Shown piece by piece: positions 1-8,705 of a DNA stretch of 64,000 nt. The stretch's first letter is position 1. Each line of letters opens with the position of its first letter. The notes beneath the pieces were generated by a model. It was not told the DNA's origin. It did not search any database and worked only from the letters and a program-made list of their open reading frames with translations. This DNA is from Rhizomicrobium palustre. GTDB lineage: Bacteria > Pseudomonadota > Alphaproteobacteria > Micropepsales > Micropepsaceae. The stretch spans positions 4,200,109 to 4,264,108 of the forward strand of contig NZ_JAASRM010000001.1 of the NCBI RefSeq assembly GCF_011761565.1. Direction: 5' to 3'. Made by a program: the position numbers and the translations under genes.

Positions 1-105
1 GGACCCGCCCCGTATGTCGGCTGGATCATGTTCCTGGTCCTCATCTCCGAGCTCTATGGCTGGAAGATCCGCCGCTCACGCAACTCCAAACCGCGCACGC
101 CGTAA
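1..105 (+). CDS. C-terminus of an unidentified membrane protein (partial)
   Basis: Frame 1 is open from the window edge to a TAA at 103-105 and gives 34 residues. They contain a hydrophobic stretch (YVGWIMFLVLISELYGW) followed by a basic tail (KIRRSR). This looks like a last transmembrane helix with a positively charged cytoplasmic end. The rest of the gene lies outside the window, so no family can be named. A GC-rich hairpin follows at 129-150. Confidence 0.5.
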   Translation, partial: GPAPYVGWIMFLVLISELYGWKIRRSRNSKPRTP

Positions 106-128
106 CCGGGTGCGGAGCGAATCGCCTG

Positions 129-150
129 AGGGGGGCTGCACCGCCCCCCT
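129..150 (+). terminator. GC-rich hairpin after the partial gene
   Basis: Eight-base arms AGGGGGGC and GCCCCCCT flank a 6-nt loop (TGCACC), 24 bp after the stop of the partial gene. There is no T-run behind it, so it may be a weak or Rho-assisted terminator, or only a stable stem-loop. Confidence 0.4.
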
Positions 151-256
151 GGGCAAGCGGGGCTTCGGAGCGGCCGCCGAGGGCCAAAAACGAGGCGAAA
201 ACGCGCAGGACCGGCCTTAGCCCCCACGAAAACGACCGTTGCGGAATTCCCGGACA

Positions 257-285
257 TTTTGATTTGGCGCGTCACCCTCTATAGT
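257..285 (+). promoter_or_regulatory. Candidate chvI promoter
   Basis: TATAGT at 280-285 is a good -10 hexamer. A -35-like TTTTGA (257-262) lies 17 bp upstream; TTGATT at 259-264 is an alternative with a 15-bp spacer. The predicted transcription start would be about 30 bp before the chvI start codon. Called by eye only. Confidence 0.4.
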
Positions 286-324
286 GCCTTAGCCAAATCG
301 GGCTGAGATTGCGGACAGAGATTC

Positions 325-1032
325 ATGGCGAACATCGCTCTTGTTGACGACGACAAAAACATCCTCGCCTCCGTCCAGATGCTGTTGGAGCAGGAAGGCT
401 ATCACGTGCGCACCTTCAGTGACGGCGCCGCCGCGCTGACCGGGCTGACGGGCACGCCCCCTGACCTCGCCATCCTCGACATCAAGATGCCGCGCATGGA
501 CGGGCTGGAGCTCTTGCGCCGCCTGCGTCAAGTGCAGGAAAGCATCCCGGTGATCTTCCTTACCTCCAAGGACGAGGAAATCGACGAGCTGATGGGCCTG
601 AACGCGGGTGCCGACGATTACATCAGGAAGCCCTTCTCCCAGCGTCTCCTCCTGGAACGGGTGAAAGCGGTGCTGCGCCGGGCCGATGCCCAGAAGGTGC
701 TGCCCAACGCCGCTCCCGAGACCAAGAAGGAAGCGCTGATCCGCGGCAAGCTTGCCCTCGATCCGCAGCGCCATGAATGCACCTGGGACGGGCGTCCGGT
801 CCGCCTGACGGTCACCGAATTCCTCATCCTGCAATGCCTTGCCCAGCGCCCCGGCTTTGTGAAAAGCCGCGATAGCCTGATGGATGCCGCTTACGATGAT
901 CAGGTCTATGTCGACGACCGCACCATCGACAGCCACATCAAGCGCCTGCGCAAGAAGTTCAAGCAGGTGGATGACAGCTTCGAAGCCATCGAGACCCTCT
1001 ATGGCGTGGGCTACCGTTATCGCGAAATCTAG
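325..1032 (+). CDS. chvI: ChvI-type response regulator (OmpR family)
   Basis: A 235-aa OmpR/PhoB-type DNA-binding response regulator. The receiver domain (about residues 3-120) has the acidic pocket D8-D10, phospho-acceptor D52 in [10 protein letters not shown]80 and K102 in YIRKPF. The C-terminal winged helix (about 135-235) ends with the family-typical GVGYRYREI. The ATG has a GGACAG Shine-Dalgarno 6 bp upstream. It is followed 63 bp later by a ChvG-like kinase and then by hprK and PTS genes, the neighbourhood of ChvIG/ExoS-ChvI/BvrRS systems, which control envelope, acid and host-association genes. Identification rests on sequence plus context. Confidence 0.9.
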   Translation: MANIALVDDDKNILASVQMLLEQEGYHVRTFSDGAAALTGLTGTPPDLAILDIKMPRMDGLELLRRLRQVQESIPVIFLTSKDEEIDELMGLNAGADDYIRKPFSQRLLLERVKAVLRRADAQKVLPNAAPETKKEALIRGKLALDPQRHECTWDGRPVRLTVTEFLILQCLAQRPGFVKSRDSLMDAAYDDQVYVDDRTIDSHIKRLRKKFKQVDDSFEAIETLYGVGYRYREI

Positions 1033-1095
1033 TTTTGCCGCGAATGACCGCAAACTGGTGAAGCGCTCCAACCGGCGCGCAGGCCGAAAGATCGG

Positions 1096-2685
1096 ATGAA
1101 ATTCTTCGCCAGCGTCAGCAAAAGCCGCCACTCGGTTCTGAGGTGGCGCATTATTCTCCTCAACACCGTGGTCTTCGCGGTGCTGATCGCCGGTGTGACC
1201 TGGGTGCAGACATCCCGTGTCGGCCTGGTGGATGAGCGGCTCACCGGCGTTGAGGAAGAAGCACGGGTGGTGGCCGCAACGCTGGCCGAATACGCCACCA
1301 TCACCGAAGGCCGAGGCATCAACGTCCAAAGTGCCAGCGAGCTGTTGCGCGACCTTCTTGGCCCTACCCGCCTGCGCGCCCGGCTCTATGACACCGACGG
1401 GATGCTGATTGTCGATACCCGCTATCTGCTCTCGCGCAATGTGGTGCAGACGCTGGAACTCGCCCCCATCGACCGCTGGAGCCGTTTCGAACGCTGGGCG
1501 ACGGGGCTCTACGATTCCATCATGGGCGTACGCCCCAACGCCCATTACGAGCCCTATTTCGAAGGCGGCCAGGACGGCAAGGTCTATGTCGAAGTGCAAA
1601 CCGCACTGCAGGGCGTGACCGCCTCCACCAAACGTGTCGACGAGCATAACAAGCTGGTGCTCTCTACCGCCGCGCCGGTGCAGCGCTTCAAAGCCATTTA
1701 CGGCGTGCTCTATGTCTCGACCGAAGGCGGCGATATCGACGACATTCTACGCCTGGAACGTACCAAGCTGATCGAAGTGTTCCTCCTGGCGACCCTTCTG
1801 ATGATCACCGCCTCGCTCTATCTTTCCTGGAACATCGCCGAACCGATGCGCCATCTCGCCGAAGCCGCCGAGCGCGTGCGCCGGGGCCGTTCAGGGCGCG
1901 AGACCATTCCGGATATGAGCCGCCGCGGCGACGAAATCGGCGACCTTGCCGAGGCCATGAGTACCATGACCAAGGCGCTTTATGACCGCATCGACGCCAT
2001 CGAAAGCTTTGCCGCCGATGTGGCGCATGAGATCAAGAACCCCCTCACCTCTCTGCGCAGTGCCGTCGACATGCTGGTGCGCTCCAGCGATGAGGAATCC
2101 AGAAAGCGCCTCCTCAATATCGTACGTGCCGACGTTAAACGCGTAGACCGGTTGATCACCGACATTTCCGATGCCTCGCGCCTCGATGCCGAGCTGTCCC
2201 GCGAAACCGCAACCCCGGTCGATATCGCCAAGCTGCTCGAGACCATTGTCGAGATATACAAAATGATGGAGCTGCCGCGCGGGGTGCAGATCGCGCTCGA
2301 CATCCATCTGCCCCATGATGCCGCCGTGATGGGCCGTGACGAACGCCTGGGACAGGTCATTCGCAATCTGATCGACAACGCCGTGTCATTCAGCCCGAAG
2401 GACGGCACCGTGACCATCACAGCGCATACCGACCCAGGTACTGTGGTCATCACGGTGGATGATCAAGGCCCTGGCATTCCACCCGACAATCTCGAGACCA
2501 TCTTCAACCGCTTCTATACGGAGCGGCCGCAGGAGCATGATTTCGGCAAGAATTCAGGCCTCGGCCTTTCCATCGCACGCCAGATCACCGAAGGCGTCGG
2601 TGGGCGTATTTGGGCCGAGAACCGCACCAATGGCGGCGCGCGTTTCATCGTGGAACTGCCCTTGGCGGTCGCATGGCAGCATTGA
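1096..2685 (+). CDS. chvG: ChvG-type sensor histidine kinase
   Basis: A 529-aa inner-membrane histidine kinase. TM1 (about residues 18-38) and TM2 (about 226-246) bracket a periplasmic sensor region of roughly 190 residues. A HAMP linker follows, then HisKA with the phospho-acceptor H311 in VAHEIKNPLTSLRS, and a HATPase domain with N-box (NLIDNAVSFSP), G1 (DDQGPGIP) and G2 (GLGLSIARQ). All catalytic motifs look intact. Its cognate regulator is ChvI just upstream. The last 13 nt overlap the start of hprK, which suggests translational coupling between the two-component system and the PTS branch. Confidence 0.9.
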   Translation: MKFFASVSKSRHSVLRWRIILLNTVVFAVLIAGVTWVQTSRVGLVDERLTGVEEEARVVAATLAEYATITEGRGINVQSASELLRDLLGPTRLRARLYDTDGMLIVDTRYLLSRNVVQTLELAPIDRWSRFERWATGLYDSIMGVRPNAHYEPYFEGGQDGKVYVEVQTALQGVTASTKRVDEHNKLVLSTAAPVQRFKAIYGVLYVSTEGGDIDDILRLERTKLIEVFLLATLLMITASLYLSWNIAEPMRHLAEAAERVRRGRSGRETIPDMSRRGDEIGDLAEAMSTMTKALYDRIDAIESFAADVAHEIKNPLTSLRSAVDMLVRSSDEESRKRLLNIVRADVKRVDRLITDISDASRLDAELSRETATPVDIAKLLETIVEIYKMMELPRGVQIALDIHLPHDAAVMGRDERLGQVIRNLIDNAVSFSPKDGTVTITAHTDPGTVVITVDDQGPGIPPDNLETIFNRFYTERPQEHDFGKNSGLGLSIARQITEGVGGRIWAENRTNGGARFIVELPLAVAWQH

Positions 2686-3188
2686 CAGTCAACATCCACG
2701 CTACAGCGCTGAGGCTCGCAAAAGCCGCGCAGATCTTCGGCGCGCCCAAGAATTTCGGTGTGCTCTTGATCGGCAAAAGCGGTTCAGGAAAATCCGACCT
2801 CGCCCTCCGGTTGATCGCGCGCGGAGCCGAGCTGATCGCGGATGATCGCACCGATCTTTTGGTCACGCGCGGAAAATTGATTGCCAAATGTCCGCGTCAA
2901 CTTACAGGGCTTCTAGAAGTGCGTGGCGTCGGGATCATCGCGTTATCCCCAGCAGCAAAATCCCCTACATCGGCTCCTATCGGTCTTGTGATCCGGCTTG
3001 GCGCCCGGCCCCCGAGGCTGCCGGAACCCGAATTCTGGCGCCCCCCTGCGGCTTTGGCGCTAAAGCCCAAGTCCTTTCCGCCGGTTATAAGTCTTGCTGC
3101 GTTTGAGGCCTCGGCCCCAGAAAAGGTACTTGTAGCGGCAGCAGCGCTCGCCAAGGGCTTGTACCGCGAGGAAATCAACCCAAATTAA
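2673..3188 (+). CDS. hprK: HPr kinase/phosphorylase, short alphaproteobacterial form
   Basis: A 171-aa protein equivalent to the catalytic half of HprK/P; the N-terminal domain of the Gram-positive enzyme (about 310 aa in total) is absent, as is usual in Alphaproteobacteria. Visible motifs are the P-loop GKSGSGKS near residue 34 and the HprK signature LLEVRGVGI. It phosphorylates and dephosphorylates a serine of HPr. An upstream in-frame ATG at 2610 lies deep inside chvG; I chose the ATG at 2673 because the family N-terminus (MAALTVNIHAT) begins there and the overlap with chvG is then only 13 nt. Its substrate HPr is encoded at 3662-3940. Confidence 0.88.
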   Translation: MAALTVNIHATALRLAKAAQIFGAPKNFGVLLIGKSGSGKSDLALRLIARGAELIADDRTDLLVTRGKLIAKCPRQLTGLLEVRGVGIIALSPAAKSPTSAPIGLVIRLGARPPRLPEPEFWRPPAALALKPKSFPPVISLAAFEASAPEKVLVAAAALAKGLYREEINPN

Positions 3189-3243
3189 TACTTCAACGCC
3201 TTACGATGGTCGCTTATCGTTCGGCCATCACACGGACAGAGAC

Positions 3244-3648
3244 ATGATCGGTATTGTTCTGGTTACACACGGCCGTCTAGCCCATGAGTTCATTTCGGCC
3301 ATGGAGCATATGGTCGGCCCGCAGAGTCATTTGCGCGCCGTCTGTATCGGCCCTGAAGACGACATCGAACGCCGCCAGCGTGAAATCGCCGCCGCCGTGA
3401 AATCGGTGGATCTGGGCGATGGCGTTGTCATCGCCACCGATATGTTCGGCGGCACTCCTTGCAATCTCGCGCTCACGCTTTTGGAAAAAGGCAAGGTAGA
3501 AGTGCTGGCCGGTGTGAACCTGCCGAGCCTCATCAAGCTTTGCGATGCGCGCACTAAGCAACCTTTGGAAATCGCCGTGCAGGACGCCATCGAAGCGGGG
3601 CGCAAATATATGCGAGCCGGTTCAGCAGACCTGTTCGCCACGCCCTGA
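3244..3648 (+). CDS. PTS EIIA component, mannose family (regulatory)
   Basis: A 134-aa single-domain EIIA of the mannose/fructose superfamily. The phosphorylatable histidine is H9 in IVLVTHGRLA, and the fold-typical DMFGGTPCN follows. No EIIB, EIIC or EIID partner is encoded nearby, so it probably acts as a regulatory phospho-carrier in the alphaproteobacterial PTS together with HPr and HPrK, not in sugar import. GGACAGAG lies just before the ATG. The spacing to hprK (55 bp) and to HPr (13 bp) indicates one transcription unit with chvIG. Confidence 0.88.
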   Translation: MIGIVLVTHGRLAHEFISAMEHMVGPQSHLRAVCIGPEDDIERRQREIAAAVKSVDLGDGVVIATDMFGGTPCNLALTLLEKGKVEVLAGVNLPSLIKLCDARTKQPLEIAVQDAIEAGRKYMRAGSADLFATP

Positions 3649-3661
3649 CGAAACGAGACCA

Positions 3662-3940
3662 ATGACAGCTTCCTGCCTTAGCGCCACTGCAAAGATCGTC
3701 AACAAGCGCGGCCTGCACGCCAGGGCCTCTGCGAAGCTCGTCGAGGCGGCCTCACGCTTCAAAGCACATGTAACGGTGTCAAAAGATGGAGCGACGGTGG
3801 ATGCCCGCTCCATCATGGGGCTGATGCTGCTCGCCGCCCCTATCGGGACCGAGATCGAAATCTCGGCCGCGGGCGAAGATGCGCAAGAAGCCCTCACCGC
3901 CATCCTCGCGTTGGTCGAGGCCAAGTTCGGCGAGGATTGA
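3662..3940 (+). CDS. Phosphocarrier protein HPr
   Basis: A 92-aa HPr. The PEP/EI-dependent site is H19 in RGLHARASAK; the regulatory serine is S50 in DARSIMGLM, the target of the HPr kinase encoded two genes upstream. Both sites are present, so dual control is plausible. An upstream in-frame start at 3545 would overlap the EIIA gene by about 100 bp; the ATG at 3662 gives the normal HPr length and N-terminus. The EI enzyme (PtsP/PtsI) that feeds it is not in this window. Confidence 0.9.
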   Translation: MTASCLSATAKIVNKRGLHARASAKLVEAASRFKAHVTVSKDGATVDARSIMGLMLLAAPIGTEIEISAAGEDAQEALTAILALVEAKFGED

Positions 3941-3961
3941 TTTTCTCTCCGAGCTTTTTTG

Positions 3962-4747
3962 TTAAGCCGCGGCAAGCCGGTAGAACGGGAATTGCCGGGT
4001 CACCGCAAAGCCGAGACTCTGAGCCAAATGGAAAGAGCCTGCATTCTCCTTGCGGCAGGCCCAAACGGGCTCCAAGCCTTGTGAAAGGCATTTCTCAATC
4101 ATTGCGACCGCCACGGCGCGCGCCAAGCCTTGGCCGCGATAGGCGCTGAGGGTTTCGATGCCGATTTCGAGCCAACCCTCCCCGCGCGTGGCGGTGAAAG
4201 CCATGGCGCCAGGCTCTCCGTTCTCGCTCACAGCCAGCATCCCGCCGCCATGCGCGGTAAAGCTCGCATAATCGTTCCAGAAGAAGTGCGGGCTGACGGT
4301 GACGCCTTCAAGCGCGTAGCCATGCTGGGGCAGCGGCACAATCCGCCATCCATTGGGCACAGCAGACGCGCGATGGCGCGCTGCGAAAACCGCTTCATCA
4401 AAGCGGAAATTCACCCGCGTGAACCGTTCTGTGTCAGGCAAGGCATCATCCCAGGGAAGATGATCAAAGCGCGGGTCAATCTGCAGCCATTCATCCCTTT
4501 GGCGATAGTGGCCGTCGCGGAGATGGGCCGTGACCACCTCAAAAGCGGCCTCCAATCCGTCGCCCCATAGAAGCGACATGCCATAGCTGTGCAGGACATG
4601 GGCGGCCCGAGGCTCCGCCGCGCGATCAAGCCAAGCCCGGCCCGGGACCAAGCCCTTGCTCACCATCGGGATGAAGCCGGTGAAAATGGGAACAGCGGAC
4701 AAAGCGGGGGCGGAGCAAGGCGGCGAAATCTCGATCATGGCGTTCAT
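3962..4747 (-). CDS. GNAT family N-acetyltransferase
   Basis: A 261-aa protein whose C-terminal half is a GNAT fold: the acetyl-CoA binding motif A appears as AYRGQGLARAVAVAMIE (about residues 205-221), followed by the beta-bulge segment EPVWACRKENAGSFHLA. The N-terminal half is longer than in simple GNATs and resembles the GNAT_acetyltran (PF12746-like) arrangement. The substrate cannot be told. It converges on the HPr gene with a 21-bp gap. TTG at 4750 is a possible alternative start; the adjacent ATG at 4747 is preferred, and neither has a clear ribosome site. Confidence 0.7.
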   Translation of the reverse strand: MNAMIEISPPCSAPALSAVPIFTGFIPMVSKGLVPGRAWLDRAAEPRAAHVLHSYGMSLLWGDGLEAAFEVVTAHLRDGHYRQRDEWLQIDPRFDHLPWDDALPDTERFTRVNFRFDEAVFAARHRASAVPNGWRIVPLPQHGYALEGVTVSPHFFWNDYASFTAHGGGMLAVSENGEPGAMAFTATRGEGWLEIGIETLSAYRGQGLARAVAVAMIEKCLSQGLEPVWACRKENAGSFHLAQSLGFAVTRQFPFYRLAAA

Positions 4748-5006
4748 CAAAAGGGCGCGGCGGAGTAACGGAACCTATTTGCGTTCGCCCGCCAGCTCCA
4801 TTCACAGTTAGTGACCAGTTGTGCCAATACGGTGCCCGAGCCCGCGAGGAGCGGCCTTGCTGCCCCCAGCCGGAGCGCTTGCGCAACTCTAGATCGATGA
4901 CCTTGGGCTAGTTTTCGAGCTAAAACGCCGCAATGTGCCCGCTAATCGATTGCGCCGGGGGCCAAGGCGGGGCCAAAATGCAAAAGTCCGAGAAATCGAG
5001 GGGACG

Positions 5007-6074
5007 ATGACGGTCAAATCGGCACGGGGGGCGGGCAAAAAACGCACGAGCGCGGCCACTATTTACGATGTGGCGCGGCGGGTTGGCGTTTCGCCCATGA
5101 CAGTAAGCCGAGTCGTAAATGGCGAATCAAATGTGCGCGAGGCCACCCGCGATGCCGTCCAAAAGGCGATGCGGGAGCTGCAATTCCGGCCCAACAAGGC
5201 GGCACGCAGCCTGGCGGGTGCCCAGGAGATTCGTATCGGCCTGCTCTATAACAACCCTTCGGTTGCATATTTCACCGCCCTGCTGCTGGGTGCGCTGGAC
5301 GGCTCCAGCCGCAATGCCGCGCAACTGGTGGTGGATAAGTCTGAAGTCGGCGATGCCGTGGCGGCGACCCAAGCTGTCCGTACACTGATTAAAGGCGGGA
5401 TCAACGGCATTCTCCTCACCGCGCCCTTAAGCGAGCGTTCGGACCTCATTGCCGAGCTGAAGGAGCAGGAAGTCTCCATCGTGGGCATGGCGACGAGTTC
5501 TTTCACCGGCGAGATCACCTGTGTCGGCATCGATGATTTCAAAGCCGGCTATGACCTGACGAAATACCTGATCGGCCTGGGCCACAGCCGGATCGCCTTC
5601 ATCTCGGGCCACCCCTCTCATTCCTCATCGCGCCAGCGCCGCGCAGGCTTCGAAGCCGCCATCAAGGAAGCTGGAGCCAAGGTCGAGAAACCGCGCGTTG
5701 CGCAGGGCGATTACAGCTATCGCTCCGGCATGGAAGCCGCGGAGGAATTGCTCTCTGGCAAAACCGCGCCGACCGCGATCTTCGCCTCCAACGACGATAT
5801 GGCCTCGGGCGCGATGAGTGTGGCGCATCGAAAAGGGCTCGAAGTCCCCAAAGACCTTTCCGTGGTGGGCTTTGACGATACCATTGCCTCATCACTGTGG
5901 CCCGCGCTGACGACCATCCGCCAACCGGTAGGCGAAATCGCCGCCACAGCGATAAATCTGATTGCACAGGAAGTTCGCGACCGGCGTAATGACCGCCCGG
6001 TGGAGATCCAGAACATCACCGTGCCCCATCTTCTGGTGGAGCGTGAATCCGCGGTCCCGCCCCGCAAGCGGTGA
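5007..6074 (+). CDS. LacI family transcriptional regulator
   Basis: A 355-aa LacI/GalR regulator. The helix-turn-helix is near residues 18-40 (ATIYDVARRVGVSPMTVSRV), with the hinge helix at NKAARSLAG, followed by a periplasmic-binding-protein-like effector domain with the typical VVGFDDT...TTIRQP near its end. It probably senses a sugar or sugar derivative. It is an orphan: flanking genes are a GNAT enzyme and a DUF6600-type protein, with no transport or catabolic gene alongside. A GTG at 4935 would add 24 residues; ATG 5007 follows a GAGGGG and gives the usual N-terminus. The TonB/GH2 block at 47-57 kb, with a LacI-like palindrome, is a possible but unproven target. Confidence 0.85.
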   Translation: MTVKSARGAGKKRTSAATIYDVARRVGVSPMTVSRVVNGESNVREATRDAVQKAMRELQFRPNKAARSLAGAQEIRIGLLYNNPSVAYFTALLLGALDGSSRNAAQLVVDKSEVGDAVAATQAVRTLIKGGINGILLTAPLSERSDLIAELKEQEVSIVGMATSSFTGEITCVGIDDFKAGYDLTKYLIGLGHSRIAFISGHPSHSSSRQRRAGFEAAIKEAGAKVEKPRVAQGDYSYRSGMEAAEELLSGKTAPTAIFASNDDMASGAMSVAHRKGLEVPKDLSVVGFDDTIASSLWPALTTIRQPVGEIAATAINLIAQEVRDRRNDRPVEIQNITVPHLLVERESAVPPRKR

Positions 6075-6211
6075 CAAATCAAGGGCAGCCCCTAGGTTGG
6101 CATAAAGATAAGCCGTCCCGACGATCCCCAATGCGATAGTCGCACCTGCAGACCGCGTTCTCTTGAAGGACGCAAGGCTGCTAGGCCGCTCTTCGCATCA
6201 TGGAGTGATCG

Positions 6212-7714
6212 ATGCGCAATCTGTCCAAAGTTCGATTCCTTGTGAGCACGCTGGCGCTTCTTCCCGCAGCCACCCTGCCCTTCATCAGTCCCGCAAAGGC
6301 CCAATTCGCGGCCTCTATCAGCTTCGATAGTTTTCACGACGAACTTTCCCATTACGGCTCATGGCTCTACAGCGACCGCTGGGGCATGGTCTGGCAGCCT
6401 GCCGATATGCCTGACGATTTCAGGCCCTATTACACCTCCGGCCATTGGGTCTTCACCGAAGACTATGGCTGGTATTGGACGTCCAATTACCCATGGGGCG
6501 ACATCGCCTTTCATTACGGGCGCTGGGTCGCCGATCCCGATGACGGATGGCTATGGGTGCCTGGTTATACCTGGAGCCCGGGCTGGGTGGTGTGGCGGCA
6601 GAACCCAACTTATGTCGGCTGGATGCCGATGCCGCCTGATCCTTATTTCCTCGACCGGCACAGCGGCTCTTCCTTCGAGTTTTCCTATTCGAGCGGCGTC
6701 GAGCATATTTCCTTCGGCTGGAGCGATGCCACCTTCGGATACCGGCGCTGGTATGGCCCCGATTACGATGACCGACGTTTCGCCGCGAACTGGGTTTTCC
6801 TCTCCCCAGGGCATATGGCTGATCACGATTACAGGCCGGTGATCGTAAACGATCCGGTGCGGGTCACCACCATCATTCATCAGACCCAGAACATCACCAA
6901 CTACACTGTGGTGAACAATTACGTGGTCAATAAAAGCGTCGATGTGCATGTGGTGGAGCGCGGCGGTGGGCGGCCCGTGGAAGTAATGCGCGCGCGCGAT
7001 GTGATCCGCCGCCCGGCCTTGATCGCGTCTCTTGACGCCGGACGGCAGGCACGCATGGCAGCCCGCGAGATGGCGCCCATCGGCAACGGCATTGCCCATA
7101 GTGCCCCGCCTCCGCCGCCGCGCGTGGTGGAACGGCTTTCAGCTGAGCCCGCGATGTTTCATGGCCGCCCGCCGGCGCATCTCTTCACGCGGGCCAATAT
7201 CGTCACCCCAGCGGCCCAAGCCAAATTTCAAGGCGCACCAGAACAAGGTCATCCCGAGCAAGGCCATCCGCCACCAAATCATCCGCCCGCAGACTTCCGC
7301 CCACCGGATCGCCGTCCGCAGGATGTTCAGCAACCCGAGCATCGGCCGGAGGCTATGCAGGACCGGCACCAGCCGGACGCCATGCGGGGAGAGCCGCCGC
7401 GCGATCGTGAGATGACGCCGCCTCAACGCGACAGGAACAGATTTTCACCGCCCGAACGCCAACACCCCATCGATACGCCCATGGTGCGCACGCCACCGCC
7501 CACACGGGATGATATGATGCGCCCACCGCATGAGCGCCCGGCGGCGCGACCTGAAGGTCAGATGGAGCATCACCGGGAAGGACCGCCGCCGCAAAACCAT
7601 GTTGCGCCACATCCCTCCCCCAAGCCAGAAGCGCATCGCCCCCCTCCAGAACGCCCGCGCGAGGAGCGCGACCGTGAGGAGCGCGGCAAAGACAAAGAAC
7701 ACCGCCCCGAATAA
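6212..7714 (+). CDS. Secreted DUF6600/YXWGXW-type protein with Pro/His-rich tail
   Basis: A 500-aa exported protein. A signal peptide covers about residues 1-33, with a cleavage-like SPAKAQF. Residues 40-200 are extremely Trp/Tyr/Gly-rich (SGHWVFTEDYGWYW, DDGWLWVPGYTWSPGWVVW), the hallmark of DUF6600/YXWGXW proteins of unknown function. The last 180 residues are disordered and rich in Pro, His, Arg and Gln, with a short repeat PEQGHPEQGHPPP. GGAG lies 9 bp before the ATG. It probably acts in the periplasm or at the cell surface; a histidine-rich tail could bind metal, but that is speculation. It stands alone between lacI and pflA (convergent). Confidence 0.7.
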   Translation: MRNLSKVRFLVSTLALLPAATLPFISPAKAQFAASISFDSFHDELSHYGSWLYSDRWGMVWQPADMPDDFRPYYTSGHWVFTEDYGWYWTSNYPWGDIAFHYGRWVADPDDGWLWVPGYTWSPGWVVWRQNPTYVGWMPMPPDPYFLDRHSGSSFEFSYSSGVEHISFGWSDATFGYRRWYGPDYDDRRFAANWVFLSPGHMADHDYRPVIVNDPVRVTTIIHQTQNITNYTVVNNYVVNKSVDVHVVERGGGRPVEVMRARDVIRRPALIASLDAGRQARMAAREMAPIGNGIAHSAPPPPPRVVERLSAEPAMFHGRPPAHLFTRANIVTPAAQAKFQGAPEQGHPEQGHPPPNHPPADFRPPDRRPQDVQQPEHRPEAMQDRHQPDAMRGEPPRDREMTPPQRDRNRFSPPERQHPIDTPMVRTPPPTRDDMMRPPHERPAARPEGQMEHHREGPPPQNHVAPHPSPKPEAHRPPPERPREERDREERGKDKEHRPE

Positions 7715-7737
7715 GTCTGCGGCCCCATCTCATCTTC

Positions 7738-7854
7738 GTCATGGCCGGGCTCCGACCCGGCCATCCACGCACGCGTAACACCACACGCTCAAACGAGCAT
7801 GGGAGCAAGGTTCTGTGCGTTAAGACTGGATGGCCGGGTCAAGCCCGGCCATGA
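7738..7854. repeat. Pair of inverted REP-like palindromes
   Basis: Two copies of a palindromic element with stem ATGGCCGGG/CCCGGCCAT stand in opposite orientation at 7738-7766 and 7828-7854. Read in the same direction each is TGGATGGCCGGGTC..AGCCCGGCCATGAC-like, so the flanks TGGAT and ATGAC are shared. They lie between the convergent DUF6600-type gene and pflA. This is a BIME-like arrangement and could also act as a bidirectional terminator. A related element with a different stem is at 11747-11768. Confidence 0.7.
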
Positions 7855-7875
7855 CGGGATGTGGAGTTCCCGAGC

Positions 7876-8616
7876 CTACACCGTCTTGAGGCCGTGGGAG
7901 ACGAAGATCTCCTTCACATGCGCGGTCAGTTCTGGCTCGGGCGGCTCAACCGCCTTGAGCGCGTAAGGCAGCTTCATCGCTTCCCATTTGTGCTCGCCCA
8001 TTTTGTGGAAAGGCAGCACCTCGACCTTGGCCATCTTCAGCTTGGCGGCATAGGCGGCCAGCTCGGCGATGGAGTTGAGATCATCGGTATAGCCCGGCAC
8101 CAGCACATAGCGCAGCCAGGTGGTCTTGCCCATTTCCGACAGTTTTTCGGCAAAGCGCAGGGTGGGCGCGAGTTCGACGCCGGTGAGTTTCTTATAGGGC
8201 TCCGGGCGGAAATCCTTGATGTCCAGCATCACCAGATCGGTGGCGTCGAGCAATTCCTGGGAGGCGTTCTCGCCGAGATAGCCATTGGTATCGAGCGCGG
8301 TGTGCAGGCCAAGCTCTTTGCAGCCCTGAAACAGCGCGGTGACGAATTCCGGCTGGCTGAGCGGCTCGCCACCCGTCGCCGTGACGCCGCCGCCGGTGCG
8401 CTTCAGGTAGTTGGCGTAGAGATTGATCTCGCTGACAAGGTGCGCCACATCGGTCTTCTTGGCGTCCTTCATGTGCCAGGTATCAGGGTTGTGGCAGTAG
8501 AGGCAGCGCAGATGGCAGCCAGACAGGAACACCACAAAACGCAGGCCCGGACCATCCACCGCTCCGCAGGATTCAACGGAGTGGACATAGCCTTCGACAT
8601 TCACACCCGTAGACAC
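7876..8616 (-). CDS. pflA: Pyruvate formate-lyase activating enzyme
   Basis: A 246-aa radical SAM enzyme. The [4Fe-4S] ligands are C34, C38 and C41 in GCHLRCLYCHNPDTW. It installs the glycyl radical on PflB using SAM. The length matches the E. coli enzyme (246 aa) if translation starts at GTG 8616, which is preceded by GAAGGGAA; a TTG at 8640 would add eight residues upstream of that ribosome site. It lies directly downstream of pflB (89 bp to this start), the normal pflBA order, with a hairpin in the spacer. No focA formate channel is present. Confidence 0.93.
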   Translation of the reverse strand: MSTGVNVEGYVHSVESCGAVDGPGLRFVVFLSGCHLRCLYCHNPDTWHMKDAKKTDVAHLVSEINLYANYLKRTGGGVTATGGEPLSQPEFVTALFQGCKELGLHTALDTNGYLGENASQELLDATDLVMLDIKDFRPEPYKKLTGVELAPTLRFAEKLSEMGKTTWLRYVLVPGYTDDLNSIAELAAYAAKLKMAKVEVLPFHKMGEHKWEAMKLPYALKAVEPPEPELTAHVKEIFVSHGLKTV

Positions 8617-8641
8617 GGCATTGTTCCCTTCAGATAGCAAA

Positions 8642-8677
8642 CAGGCGGGACCCTTTTGAAAAGGCCCCGCCCGCCTG
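8642..8677 (-). terminator. Stem-loop between pflB and pflA
   Basis: Arms CAGGCGGG (8642-8649) and CCCGCCTG (8670-8677) enclose an inner short inverted repeat (CCTTTT/GAAAAGG). Only three T residues follow on the minus strand, so it is more likely a partial attenuator or mRNA-stabilising stem between pflB and pflA than a complete terminator. The effect would be to make pflA less abundant than pflB. Confidence 0.45.
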
Positions 8678-8705
8678 AGGTGTCACTTCACTTCAAATCT
8701 GTCAA

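Noticed and set aside
4944..4951. AATCGATT palindrome before lacI as an autoregulatory operator
   Set aside because: Only 8 bp with weakly matched outer bases; such sites are common by chance and no second copy is visible near the likely promoter.
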